Counted from the stretch's first letter, positions 13,301 through 24,292 are shown. The stretch is 64,000 nucleotides of DNA from Yamagishiella unicocca (GCA_003116995.1 BDSL01000038.1:186001-250000), one strand, 5' to 3'. Translations and numbers: made by a program. The notes: generated by a model not told the origin, from the sequence alone.

Positions 13301-14325
13301 GAAAGGAGTCCATCTGAAGGGGCTCGAGGGGAAGCCGCGGACGAGCACTGTATACCCGTCAGCAGCCGGGCAAACCTGTGCGTTCAGGGTGCAAGGATAC
13401 GTTAGTGGTGAGGGGATAGTCGAAGCTCAGCGCAGTGAAAAGCGGCGGGTGCAGTAGGCCCATCACAAGCACGGGCGCACGGTTCCGTTCACTCGACTCG
13501 GCGCGACATCAGGCGGAAGCATAATCTAGGTAATGATGGATAATAAGCAGGGCGGCGCCTGACGCGAGTCCTGCGTTGGAACGATGGAGCTGTAATTACC
13601 GTGTTGATATTTTGAAACCTATTTTTCAGGCATTAAGATTCCCATCTTAAGATCTAGATTCTACCGTAGCCAAACAATCATGCTTCCAAGAACTCAAACA
13701 ACCTAGCTACCTGGCGGGGGTCGTTGTAGGGCGTGACTGGAGGATCGCTGAAGACGCCGTCGATGGTGATGTCGGGCGCAACGCCTGCAGATTCAGCCAG
13801 GGTTACGTTAGAAGTGAGTTATGAATGCTAATAACGCAAAGATAGCGCCAAAAGGAAACAAAAAGGAACACCGACAGATGCGCCCGATGACTCTACCATA
13901 TATACTTATTATGATCTTGGGGCCCCTGTAACGGTTACTACTACCGCCGACGGAATGATCAAGGTTTGTCCGGTTTTAAGTGACTCGTCCGACCTATCAG
14001 CCCCGCCCTTCGCCCACCAGCAGTCGCCCACCATCCACTAATCAGTGATGGTGAGCCAAGATGGGGAATAATGGCCAAAGGTAGGATAGGTGAACGCTAG
14101 TGGACGTTCGACCTTGGGAAGGTACAAGTAGTACACACGGGCTGTGCAAGCAAGCATGCCGGCATGCGCGCTCGCCCTGAAAATAGACCTACTGTCGCAG
14201 CTAGTGACCCGTTGCAAGATGCGCTCGGGCACTGTAAGGTTCTGCACATATGGCAGCGGTTGCTCCGGCAGGACTGTACTTGGGAACACATCGGGGTAGC
14301 GGTGCGCCAAGGGAATGAAGACCAC
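7306..14325 (-). CDS. Multicopper oxidase, CotA/bilirubin-oxidase type (5' end uncertain)
   Basis: Model complement(join(7306..7426, 7707..7832, 8099..8220, 8607..8661, 8869..8945, 9228..9393, 9770..10246, 10452..10546, 10788..10948, 11269..11376, 11648..11702, 12510..12771, 13248..13375, 13711..13784, 14193..14325)), 719 codons before TAG. Every junction is in phase. Three cupredoxin domains carry all four copper motifs: VHLHG (exon 11648-11702), WYHDHA (11269-11376), HPIHIH (9228-9393) and HCHNLVHEDFDM (8607-8661 joined to 8099-8220), including the type-1 Cys and axial Met. Other family landmarks are NGSVPGPTF, NAYFGLSGMYVI, VNGVPWP and VIAGDGG. The family couples one-electron oxidation of phenols, bilirubin or metal ions to reduction of O2 to water. 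About 130 residues precede cupredoxin 1, which is unusual, and exon 14193-14325 has no in-frame ATG: a TAA lies immediately 5' of its frame. The gene either starts in a short exon such as ATGATCCAGCTG near 14480 or is joined to the upstream peroxidase. Confidence 0.88.
7510..7553 (+). repeat. GTTAC repeat in oxidase intron
   Basis: TTGTTGTAACGGTTACAGTG, GGTTCCAGACC and AAAAGGTAGAGCC form a near-consensus terminus. It lies within the last oxidase intron (7427-7706). Confidence 0.75.
7850..7869 (+). repeat. GTTAC repeat fragment beside an acceptor
   Basis: GTTGTTGTAACGGTTACAGG lies 17 bp upstream (gene sense) of the splice acceptor of exon 7707-7832. Confidence 0.6.
9068..9105 (+). repeat. GTTAC repeat in oxidase intron
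   Basis: GTACGCTTGTTACAGTGGG, then TTCCAAACCCAAAGGCAGGA. It is a diverged family terminus within intron 8946-9227. Confidence 0.65.
10293..10334 (+). repeat. Tandem GTTGTTGTAAC fragment
   Basis: GGAGTCGTTGTTGTTGTAAC occurs twice back to back in oxidase intron 10247-10451. It contains the family's outermost GTTGTTGTAACGG but not the inner part. Confidence 0.5.
11141..11215 (+). repeat. GTTAC repeat in oxidase intron
   Basis: This near-consensus copy has AGTAGTAACGGTTACAGTGG, TTCCAGACCAAAAGGTAGAG, CCATCGGGCACA and TGTCTGACACTG, within intron 10949-11268. Confidence 0.8.
11377..11411 (+). repeat. GTTAC repeat remnant forming a splice acceptor
   Basis: Read on the minus strand this is GTAATTGTTACAGTGGGCCC, then TACCTCTATGTCAAG, ending exactly at the acceptor of exon 11269-11376. 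The TTACAGTGGG block identifies it as a diverged copy. Confidence 0.5.
11711..11765 (+). repeat. GTTAC repeat 8 bp from an acceptor
   Basis: AGTTGTAACGCCGGTTACAG, TGGGTTCCAGACCAAGAGGT and AGAACCATCGGGCA. It starts 8 bp upstream (gene sense) of the exon that carries the HLHG copper motif. Confidence 0.78.
12036..12308 (+). repeat. Long copy of the GTTAC repeat in oxidase intron
   Basis: This long copy in intron 11703-12509 runs from TTGCGGCGCTCCG through TAGGGGAGCCTCTAG, AAATTCCCCCTGGGGTGCTG, TTTGCCTTTGTTCCGGTGCA, TCTTTCAGTGTCAGGCGATG and CCCGATGGTTCTACCTTCTGG to a TTAACAGTTACTACTAC end. It has no coding capacity of its own, so it looks non-autonomous. Confidence 0.75.
13923..13945 (-). repeat. 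GTTAC repeat fragment
   Basis: GCCCCTGTAACGGTTACTAC followed by TACC, in intron 13785-14192. Only the outer end of the family is present. Confidence 0.5.
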
Positions 14326-14501
14326 CTGCGGCACGCACACATGGGGCCGTCGTCGGGCAACGCACACTTGTTAACATCGCCACACTATACGGCGTATCGA
14401 AGACGGTGTGCCAGGGACCAAGAAGCAGCGTGCAAGAAAAGCGACCTGTAACTGGCGAGATTATTACCGGTGCCAGCTGGATCATGTTTGTTCTTCTTCC
14501 T

Positions 14502-14738
14502 GCGTCTCTTTCAGTGTCAGGCGATGCGCCCGATGGCTCTACCATATGGTCTGGGGCCCACCATAACAGTTCCTGGTAGGGGAGCCTCTAGTGCAAATTC
14601 CCCCTGGGGTGCTGGCTGCTGATCGTTTTGCCTACGGCCTGCCGATTGGTGTTCTGGTGGTTTGCCTTTGTTCCGGTGCATGTCAGTCTCTGTCTCCTCC
14701 TTCTCCCCTGGAGCCCACTGTCACAATAATTACAACAA
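14502..14738. repeat. Long, rearranged copy of the GTTAC repeat
   Basis: This holds the same blocks as 12036-12308 in altered order: TTTCAGTGTCAGGCGATG, CCCGATGGCTCTACC, GGGGCCCACCATAACAG, GGGGAGCCTCTAG, AATTCCCCCTGGGGTGCTGG, TTTGCCTTTGTTCCGGTGCA, then GGAGCCCACTGTCACAAT. Its right end meets the last modelled peroxidase exon and supplies that exon's TAA in frame (14730-14732). Confidence 0.7.
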
Positions 14739-16371
14739 CAACGATGAATCGATAGTTTGAAAGGATACTCCGAACTGCTGGATGTCGAGCTTTACTTCCT
14801 TCTACACGCGCTTACTTCGGCAGCAGGGGACCCCTATCCAGCCAGCAGCCAGCAGCGGCAGGCTTCCATACATACTACAACACGCACCCCGCCGCCGTGA
14901 TGTATGACGCCAGCTAGCTAAATATCTAAAGCAAGCCGCTGGCCATCTTGTGCCGTCCAGGAGCTAGCTGTACTCTTACCGGTAATTAGGCACCTTAAAT
15001 CCCAAGAACGTGCACTCGCCTGATCGCTGGTGGCGTTGTAGTGATAGTTGTGGAAGGTTGTTGAGCAGATGCAGCACTCTGGGCCGGTAGGCCGAACTGT
15101 ACAGGGCGATCGATGCGGTAGCAGGCGCGTGTGTAAGTGCGAGCAGCTAGCCAGCTATCTAGCAGCACATACACAGCTGCGAATGATAGATGACCGGCTT
15201 TGATGCATGTTACTCTTACTTGTGGTACTATCTGCGTTCCTGGTGGGAATTAGCACGCAGTTTTTTTTGCTCGGGTCAGCGCGCAGACTGTTCAGTCCTC
15301 CGTACAGTAGTGCCGACAAAAATCCCCAGCAGCAGCAACAGTGTTACTTTACTCGTATGTGTCTTCCAGCGCGTGCTCAGCCCGAGCGTTTGCTCTCCCA
15401 CCCTTACTCCTATGTTCTGGACGGAACCCAATGCGGGTAATACCTACTACGTACGGTAGCAGCTGCGTGCTAGCTTTTCTGTTGCAACGACGCACCGTCC
15501 TTTGGAAAGCGCGGCGCGAATTGGTCGACGCAGCCGTAGCACCTGTCGCTGGAGCAGGTACCTGCAAGCGACGGATGGAGGGGGGGGGGGTGCGCTCTGA
15601 AGTGTGGCGGAGCATGGCACGGTAGCCAGCAACATGAAAGGGACATACATACACGCGCGCGGGAGCCCACCTACGTAGCGACGGATAGAGCGCACGGCGG
15701 CAGGACGGACTAAGGCCGGGGCAGCAGCTATGTACGTACGCACGCGAGGCACAAGTTCATTGCGCCACAGCAGCAGCTGTTGCAGAACTCGTCATCTATA
15801 TACCTGCACCACGGCCACGGAGACAAGACATTTTTCTAGCCAGCCGCCGCGTCCCGTACGCGTTCGTTCACGGCCAACGCAACGGTGGCCATCGTCGATG
15901 CAGCAGATATATATGCATGGCCAACTACTAACTAACGACGACGGGCCAACCGACTGGACGCGCTCACCTTTGCCCGTGCATTCAGCGCATTTGTTTTTTG
16001 GTTTCTTGTCCCTGCCCTTCGCCTTTTCATTACTCAAGATCCCGTTGTACAGGTCCTTCATGTCCTGGTTGCCGGCGCCAGCGTAAGGCTCCACGCAGGT
16101 GATGAGGTCCAGGTGGAACCCGCTCGGGCACTCATCTCCGTCGATCTTGAAGGGGCGGGTCGTAGCCGGCGGCGAGAACTTGGCAAAGTTGGTCACCATC
16201 TTGAAGTAGGCACTGCCGTAGGCGTCGTCCCACTTGCGTTGGTCCAGGAAGGACCGCGCAGCGCCCCGGACGCCATCGTAAGCGGAGGTGTTGCCCAAGC
16301 CCTGTATCGCAGCGTCGGCACGTGTTGTTGTAACGGTTACAACGGTTGTAACGGTTACGGCACGTGTGTGG

Positions 16372-16415
<44 letters not shown>

Positions 16416-19400
16416 GCCTCCCCTCCCCTCCGACCAGCGAGGGGAGGGGAGGCAGGCGACCGACTCTCTGATCATCGTTGTTGTTGTAACGGTTACAGTG
16501 TGGTAATATAGATAGTAGGTAGATATCACGCACACTCGGCGGGCGCGCGCATATCGCCTGAAACGAAGCCACACGTTTGATTGGTACCGCATGGCCCCGC
16601 TCGTCCTGCCTCATCTACTGTAGCTGCTGGCTAGCTATCTACAGGTCCGTCCCTGCTCACCTGGCACGCCTGCCCAAGCTGTGCGTCGTTGCCAGTGTAG
16701 AACCAGAACGACGGGTGAGGGCAATTCGTTGGCAAGACGCCGTACTCCTCGCCCCTCGTACAGTAGCGGTTGCTCCAAATCACGTTGAGGCCTCCAAGTG
16801 GGGGTGGGATGACCGGCTCAGCCGCCAGGCCAGCCTGCTGCAGCTTGAGCTGGTTGATGGCCATACTTTGTCCCTCCCTGCTCGTGAACTGCAGACATGG
16901 ATCAGAAGGATAGGGTGCGTGAGGCAAGGTTTGGGTGGGGTGGCTGATGTAGAGATCATGTAGCCATGAAAAGGCGTCATCCGCGGTTACGCCTTTTCAT
17001 GCTTACAATTATAACCCCAGCTTACAGATCATGATTAATAGCGGTTTATCGCATGTCTGGGCGGGTCTTAAATAATTACCACCATATCGGTACCCAGTAT
17101 CACGACAATTATTACTCGGTAACCGCACCGTCACACGTACGCGCACTGCTGGATATCACATATCCACCCACCTTGCAGGTTTCCACCTTCGCTTCCGCAT
17201 CAAACTCCGGCTCACTCATCCCCAGGATCGGAGTCTCAATAATTACGGGGGGACCATCTGGCTTTTCAGGCCGAACCAAGATCGTAGGGGAGCAGATGTC
17301 CCGAAAGTAATGGTTCTCCCACCTGACGCGGCAGACAGCAGAAGTAATAAGGCATGTATGGCAGGCAAGGCACGATGCCGTACGCCTTAGCATCAGGCAG
17401 GGCAACGCTTCAGGCGATTGATGTCGCGTCACGTCAGCACCCACGGCACTTATTACTTAAGCTTACACCTATCGACGTTAATGTCCCGCCAGCATGCGAG
17501 CAAACCAGCAGCGGGCAAGCGGCAAGCAACAACACGCAAGCAAGCCCACAAAGACGCAAGTAATAAGCACGACAGCGAACGGCGAGCTACATAATAACAG
17601 GCAACGTGAAGAGGCGTTCCAGTCAAAGCGTCTAGATGGATAGGTTATTAGGTAATGCCGTACCTGAACATGCGCACGTTGACGCAGTCCCGCGTCGTAG
17701 GGTCACAGTAGTCCTTGGGGGTGGGCCCGGTGAAGCACGCCTGCACATATACACGCACACACATACACAGGCGGACACACCACCGGTACTAAGCTGCAGC
17801 AAAGGCACTCGTTGCGTCGACGTACCTTTTGGGAACCGGCTTATTACCATTATTGGATCGCTTACATAATCCACATACAGTTAGTTTGGAGTTAAACGGC
17901 AGCAGCTGCAGGGTGACATAAAACTCTAGCTGAGAGTTTGCATTCGTACGTACATTGGGGTTTTGCGCTGTGGCGTGAGTAAATAACAAAGCCGTACGAT
18001 AAGCCACGTTGCTTTTTTTCAGTAGCACGCCCTGCTGCACCCGATAGATTCCGGAACCGCGCGCCTGTGACGAATTCACCCGCCGTGCCGGCATTCAGTG
18101 TCAGGTAGGCGATGCGCCTGACGATGGCTCTACCTTAAGGTAACTGTTGCAGTGGGCCATAGACCAGAAGCTTCTGGTCTATGGCCCACTGTAACAGTAC
18201 GAACTCCTACACATATAGTTGCGTGCGTGGCCCATTCACCTGGCTCCCATCACTCACGCAACCCAGTCCACACATCCATTCAACCACGCACCCACCCACC
18301 TGCTCATCAATCAGCGCGTGGCTGCCCATGAGAGCCATCGCCTCCTTGGTGTTGATGCCTCGGTCTGCCCAGAACTTCGCGAAGTCCTCCACACTGACGT
18401 CGTTGGGTGGCAGCTGGCCGGGGGGCGCCGGCATCATGGAGTCCAGCCGGCCCACGCGCAGCTTGGGTTTGCCGGACCCCAGGATCTTGACGCGGCCGTT
18501 GCTCAGCACGTCGGGAGCCACGGCACCACACACCTGCACACGCGCGGTACATGTTAGTTGTGATGTACCGGTATGGCCGACACAGCAGCGGGCGACAAGA
18601 TGGAAGGAAGGGGACATACAAGTCAGTGTGCGCGTTGGTGGCCGCCATGCATGCTTGCATACGTACATGATCACGCACGCACTGTTCGCTTCTGTGTTCT
18701 GAACATGAGCCTTTGTTCTTGGATGCACTCGTCCAGAAGTAAGGAGAGCGACACGCACGCGCGCGGGCGCAGGAAGGGTATCACCAAGCATCAGTATGGT
18801 GGCCTGCTGATGGAGGCGCGGTACGCCACCAAGTAGATACACGCACACGTAAGCTATTGCTTGAACTGTTCTAATTGTTAGGCACGCAGAACTCCGTAAA
18901 TAGGAAATTAGGGAATGGATTAAGTGTTGCGTATTATTGGTCGCAGGCTGCTGCTGTGCCAGGTGCTAGCTGCCATCGGGCGCTCGCGACTTGCGTGGCA
19001 TGCATCCCTCTCGCTCGGGACATGCATCCATCATCTCACCGCCAGGACGTCAGCGACGCTGGTATCGTAGAAGGAGGCGATCTTCTTGGCCGCCCGAGCG
19101 GCCATGAGCGCAAAATTGTCGTTGATGCTGCAGGTAGGGCGCGTACGGGGAGGAGGGAGAGCACAAGTAAGTAGTAGTAACAGTGACAGGCGGTTGGAAG
19201 GGTTGGGAGGAAGGGAGCGAGAAAGGCACTGGTCAGGCAGGGCGAGAGCGTGAGTCCTTGCTTATGTTCATGGTGGGCAGCTAGCGGCAACGAACTGCAC
19301 GCATCAGCGCAGCCACTGTCGAGTAGGAACGCCGGCAGTGGTGAAGCAGTGCCTTACTTTTCGGGTCGGGTGAGCTCCTCCAGGGTGAGGAGTAGTGACG

Positions 19401-20305
19401 CATCCGCGCCGCCGCAGGCGGGTCCTGGACAGTTGCGCACGTCAACGGCCAAGGAGTCGTGGAAGGCGGAGCGGGTAAAGAAGTTGGCCATGCGCTTCTC
19501 GTGCTTGAAGAGGGCGCGGCAGGTGGCGATCACCTGCAGGGAGGAAAGCAGCGAGCGAGGGCGAAAGGCAGCGACGGCTGCTCAGTTCAATTTACCTAAT
19601 AGTTTCCTGGCGGCAAGGCAGCGGCATCGTATGTGATTCGCCAGCAGCTATTAGTCAACTATTAGTCATTGGCCCGCTGTTATTTTCAGCACGGAGCAGT
19701 CAGCTCGGGATGGCTGGGGGCATAAATGGATTGTTAGAGCATGGGAGGGTAATGCATGGGGCCAGGGTGTATGAGGTGTGGTAATGAGGCCGGCCGGCAG
19801 ATGGTAAGGCCAGTCTGCCAATGAAGTCTCCGCAAATAACATCACCTGCATCGCTCGACTTGGCGCGATGACTTACCGATGCCCAGTCCTTGATGCGTGG
19901 GTCATAGGTCTTGCCGGCGATGGTGCCCGCAATCTTTGGGCTCCACAGCAGCACCTTTGCGCTCACATCGGCGAAGTTGGGGTACACGGCGGCGTAGTCG
20001 TTCGCGTCAACGCACATGCGACCGCTGCACTGGGTCGTGGCCGCCATATAGGCGCCAACATCCACAATTTCACCGGACACAGTGGTGACGGTGCCCTCCT
20101 TCGTCAGGCCAAGCATGGCCGCGACGGCAGGGCTCACTTCGGTCAGCAACCAGTCGCCGGAGCTCTGGCCCTGAGCAAAGTGAAAGGGGCAATAATCCGG
20201 CAGCAGCAGCACGGCAGCCAGCAGGCCCACGGCGAGCGTTGCGAGGGCCTTGGGCCAATTAGCAACCTCGCGCTGCTGCGGGCGGTGTCTACCGCAGCCG
20301 ATCAT
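14730..20305 (-). CDS. Heme peroxidase, plant/fungal superfamily, with N-terminal anchor
   Basis: Model complement(join(14730..14789, 15020..15096, 15496..15561, 15968..16301, 16661..16888, 17172..17322, 17664..17740, 18300..18533, 19040..19127, 19358..19533, 19877..20305)), 639 residues, all joins in phase. The chosen ATG (20305) begins MIGCGRH and precedes a hydrophobic segment ALATLAVGLLAAVLLL, a signal peptide or type-II anchor. The distal heme motif RSAFHD gives Arg164 and His168. The proximal motif MALMGSHAL gives His303, matching LSGAHT of the family. Between them are GGADASLLL, PENIND, VADVLAVCGAVA and a VGRLD segment. WENHYF and QRKWDDAY follow. The family oxidises small donors with H2O2. 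A Cys-rich tail (about 570-620) is not part of the usual fold. The donor at 15019 is GC rather than GT, and the last exon is least certain: its stop lies in repeat sequence and the frame could instead continue into the oxidase. Confidence 0.87.
16323..16359 (+). repeat. Two GTTAC repeat ends in tandem in peroxidase intron
   Basis: TGTTGTTGTAACGGTTACAA followed by CGGTTGTAACGGTTACGG. It starts about 20 bp upstream (gene sense) of the acceptor at 16302. Confidence 0.6.
16368..16417 (+). repeat. (GTT)n microsatellite
   Basis: About 16 GTT units lie between two GTTAC repeat ends in peroxidase intron 16302-16660. It probably expanded from the GTTGTTG end of the repeat. Read on the minus strand it gives a poly-Gln/Asn frame that is intronic. 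Confidence 0.85.
16416..16453. repeat. Perfect hairpin, 15-bp arms
   Basis: GCCTCCCCTCCCCTC, loop CGACCAGC, GAGGGGAGGGGAGGC. The arms are fully complementary. It is intronic. Confidence 0.8.
16476..16503 (+). repeat. GTTAC repeat fragment in peroxidase intron
   Basis: GTTGTTGTTGTAACGGTTAC followed by AGTGTGG, in the same intron as the microsatellite and hairpin. Confidence 0.6.
18093..18200. repeat. Head-to-head GTTAC repeat copies forming a 56-bp palindrome
   Basis: Two family ends meet at AAGCTT (centre 18170/18171). Positions 18143-18198 form a palindrome with a single mismatch (18149 against 18192). TCAGTGTCAG at 18094-18103 is the family's inner block. It lies in peroxidase intron 17741-18299. 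Confidence 0.85.
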
Positions 20306-23300
20306 CTCTAACTTCGCGGCAGGAACAAACGGAAGGGAGCCTCGACGAATGATCGGACATACACGCACAGCCAGAAGGCTGCTGCTTGGTGGAAAGTATG
20401 GAAGCCAAGGCTCCCTGGTGCTGGATGGATGCGATAATAACTTTGAGTGGCTCCTTTTATACGGGACAGCACGCAGCGGCCCGTTCCCATGGACGTTCGT
20501 ACGGAGCGAGGCGAGCATACAGTTGCATCGGGAACGGGAGCGGCGTTCTTGGCATTGCCAACCAGTCTGCTGCACCCGGAGTGGCCATGCATGCTTCAGT
20601 ACATCAGGACCCACGGCCCTGGATTCCTCGACAGCAGCCCTTGGAGCATTTTCGCAGGCAAAAAGTACAATTTTAGTGCTTGCCTGACGAATAATATGTC
20701 ATACGGTGTTCTGTGGGCAATTACACTTTTCAACCTGCTCCGCACGATACCAATGCTTGCCCGAGGCGCCGTAGCACACCAAGAAACGCGTATTCAGCCA
20801 CGGCACGGGTTTACTTATGCTCTTAGCATTGTGGTCTTAGTGCAATTGGGTCTCCATGCTCAGTTGGAGCCGGATCTAGCTCAAACCCGCAGCAAACGGC
20901 CACGCACGTGGCCGATCGCCCTCCACACTTTCGGCCGATGAGCCGCTAGGCACCTGCCGGTACGCATTTCGCGGTGCTAGGTGTACGAGGCAGCACCGAA
21001 ACAGGAAACATATCTTTCATTTCTTGAATAGCGGTACGGCGCAAGGAATGACCGGCGGCGGCACGCAACTGCAGTTGCGATACGAACGGCTGCTTCCAAC
21101 TGTTGCGGGCTGCATGTCTGTCACGCCGCTTAGGATACCGGGACGGGAATAGCAGTTATTAATGCTAAGGTTCCAAATGGAGCCGAGCGATGTACTTAGT
21201 TATGCCTGCTGCAGCAGCGTCCGCAGCTTCCTGCTGGGCGTCGTGTACACCACCTGCTGGCGCAGTTGAGCCGAGACGCGTCGAGCTCAGAGAACCAAGC
21301 AAAGGGGTAGGTGTGTCTCCTGATGGCAAAACAGTTTCCTAAATATCTTTCCTAAATATCACTTGAAGCGTTCCGGGCCTGTCCGAAACCACAGTCCATA
21401 GCTTGCAGACAGGGCGCCGAGCAGCAGCAGTTATTAGCAAACTAAAATGCCAGCTCAGCAACTAGTAGTAGTGACATGCATGCAAACCATGTGCATCTGC
21501 TAAGGAGCGCAATCGGAAAGCTGTTGTCCAGGCTGGGTTAGTTCCCGTGCGTAGGCTGTTGCACATACTGCTGGGAAAGCTGATTTAGGGATAGGGTACT
21601 GCTGCTGAGGTAAACGCGGAAAATGATGTTCAGCTGCCGGGTGAGTAACGGCAACCACACCCGAACAGCAGTATGCAATAAGCTCGAAGCAATGGCATAT
21701 GGCACTACAAACACAAGCGCTCTGGCGTTGTTGTTGCAACAGATACAGTACCATGACGTTAACCGCCGTCGCCTAGAGCAACCCTGGCGGACTGGCCACA
21801 GCACCCATGATTTTGTTAGCGGGTTTCCGATACGCCAACATCTATCTACTATGATGCCCGCGATCGCGGTACCACCATGGGCGCCAATGGTGGTACCGAG
21901 AATGAGCCACCTAGAATGAATTACTCATGCAAGCAACGAGGAGCGCACTACCTTTGGCCGTGGCCTCTGCTGGCTTTGCCTGCCTCGCGTGCTGCCGCGA
22001 GGGCTGTAGTTGTGGCGCCTGAGGCGCCGCGACCTGCTGAGCTAGCGACGACAGGGCGGCATGGTTTACCTGGTAGCCAGCCTGTGAGCACAGCGGGCGG
22101 GATAAATTGGGATTCCCCATGTTCTCAGGTGATGGGTTGGAGGCGGCGGTACTGTTATTCACGCGCGCGAGGTAAGGGAAGGGTGCATGCGAACGGAACG
22201 GGGAAAGGAATGGATTGGGAAAATAACCACACGGGAAGTTACTTTGTGCCGAAACTTTCATCTGGCGGCCGGCGGCGGGAAGAGCTGGTGCGTTTGGGCG
22301 TTTGCCAGCATAGTGGCGCCCTTCCGCCGCCATGCTGACCCACGGGGCGGCAAATTTGCCGGGATTCGGGACTCCCCACGAGACAAGCGCTGCTGCAGAC
22401 TGGTCATGGGACGAACATGCCGTTACTTATGCGGTCGCGACGACGAGCATACCTGGTCGTAACTCGACTCAAATATCTGGTAGAGGAAGTGCGCGGCTAC
22501 CAGCACGTGCACCACGCGGAAGACCCAGTCCCGCCTCGGCTCTAACAGCGGTATTTTTTGAATACCACTGGAACGGGAGTGTTCAGACTGCCGCGCGAGC
22601 GGCCACCCAGGTTGGCTGGCCCGCGAGATCCTCCTGCCGTCGGCGCCACTACGCGCGCCACTGTGTTGCCTGCTGATGCCTGCTCGACAGGGCCCTGCCC
22701 GCTACCACCGTGGTGCATTAGTGGCCTTCCGCTTGAGCTAATCTTCCTCTGCGATGGCTGCCACTGTTAAACAAATCGTGCCCTTTGCGCAGGCAACGGC
22801 ACCTTGCGATGCCGTACTCGCCTTGGACGGCGGGCTGCAAGCGCGAAATGTGCACATCTTGCACATCTTTCAGTTGCCCGAATACGCGGACACCGCCGAG
22901 CGCGCCCTTTCTCGCGAGTACACACACATAGGCTGTCAGCAGTCCGAATTGATTATCATTTGGATTCCGAACGATATACCGATGCATATTTGCACCTATA
23001 TAACCAGCACCTATACACTTGCATGCGAGCGCGATTCGGTTTGCAATGTATTTGTTGATAGCCATCGCGGCGACCTGCAGGCTGCAGCCGCGCTGTCCTC
23101 GCCGCGAATGGCTGTTTTGGCTGTTGATATTACTCGGGAAGTTCATTTCAAGATGAGCGTTTGCTAAATATGTTGGCATGGTAAAGCATGAGGCACAGCA
23201 TAATCAGGAACACACCTACATGGCCTGTACGGCTAAGAGTTTGGGGCGCTCATTCGGAGAGTGTTTAACCACCCCAGTCATGGGTGCTTACGATCGACGC

Positions 23301-24292
23301 ACAGCGCATTACCTCTGCGCAGCAGCTCCGCAGTGACACCTAAATCCTCATCGCCAAGGCCGTTGGGACTCTGGGCTGCTGCTCCGAGGCAAGTGTCTTT
23401 TGCTTGCATGATGCCTGGGCAACCTGGGTTGTTGACAATGCTCCTGGCATGGTGACATGCCGGGACATTAATCGAATCATTAGCAGCGTCGATGTGAAGG
23501 CAGGTCATGCCTGGTTGCCTGCCCAGCCCTCTGTCCAGGCTTGGGGGGCCCCGGCCTTCCGAAGTGGCAGCGACCAACCACGATGCAGCCGTGGCATTGT
23601 GCAAGCTGCACGGTGTTCTCAGAGACCTCATCCGAATTGTGTCGTTCCTCAGGCGCTCCGCACGTACTCGTTGATATGGTTGCCTGTACGACACAACAAC
23701 TTCGGATGTTGTCGGCAAGTAATTCCACCGCCGGTGTCATTCATGGCATAGCTCAAGGAGGCTCAAGGAGACGCACGGAGGCTTCATCTGCGCTTTGGGT
23801 GCGCTGTCCTATTGACTTTGAGAATGCCAACTCATTCCTTTTTTCTTCAGGCCAGCCCGCATCCAGACTAGCACGTACCCTCACAGCAAGGGGATGCCGG
23901 CAGAAATGCATTCTCTAGAAGTACATCGGGTGCGCGGCCGGCAGTGGACGTCTATCAATCTGGCGGTTGTATATCGTCGGGCCTGAGTTTTCGACAACCC
24001 ATGGGTCCGACGCGGTCCAAGGCGGCCTCCAGACGGTCAGTCTTTTCGCCTACAGGAGCGAACATCTAAACCCAGGAAACGATTAGCCGGAAACCACGAA
24101 GCAAACTGGGCTTTAAATCACCGTCGCAGAAGCGAACACTTAGGACGTAGATGCCAGCCACTGCAAACGTCGGGCCGACAGCAGCTGCCCTCACCGGTCC
24201 GCCCTAGGTTTCCTTACCCGGACGTGCAAAGCTTGTCACAGCAGCTTTGAGGGAGCCCTTCTGGTATCACGTTTCGACCGCAAATCGTCACC
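20306..24292. other. Region with unresolved exon-like fragments
   Basis: No complete gene could be built. Minus-strand fragments with good splice sites and protein-like composition are: about 23320-23420 (contains GDEDLGVTAELLRR), 22830-22915 (VRVFGQLKDVQDVHI), 22450-22540 (DWVFRVVHVLVAAHFLYQ), 21950-22090 (Gln/Ala-rich, ending AEATAK) and 21200-21280 (QLRQQVVYTTPSRKLRTLLQ, then TAA). They may belong to one minus-strand gene ending at 21200, but I could not join them in phase. The 22830-22915 fragment weakly recalls RPA32. A plus-strand frame at 22754-23167 overlaps it and is an alternative. Promoter regions of the peroxidase (minus) and VIP1 (plus) must lie at the two ends. Confidence 0.35.

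Noticed and set aside
16132..16614. Minus-strand frame with poly-Gln (and poly-Asn in the next frame)
   Set aside because: The tract is the (GTT)n microsatellite in peroxidase intron 16302-16660; peroxidase exons splice around it in phase.
20447..20941. 164-codon plus-strand frame upstream of the peroxidase
   Set aside because: It overlaps the probable peroxidase 5' UTR/promoter, has no recognisable domain and composition unlike the supported exons.
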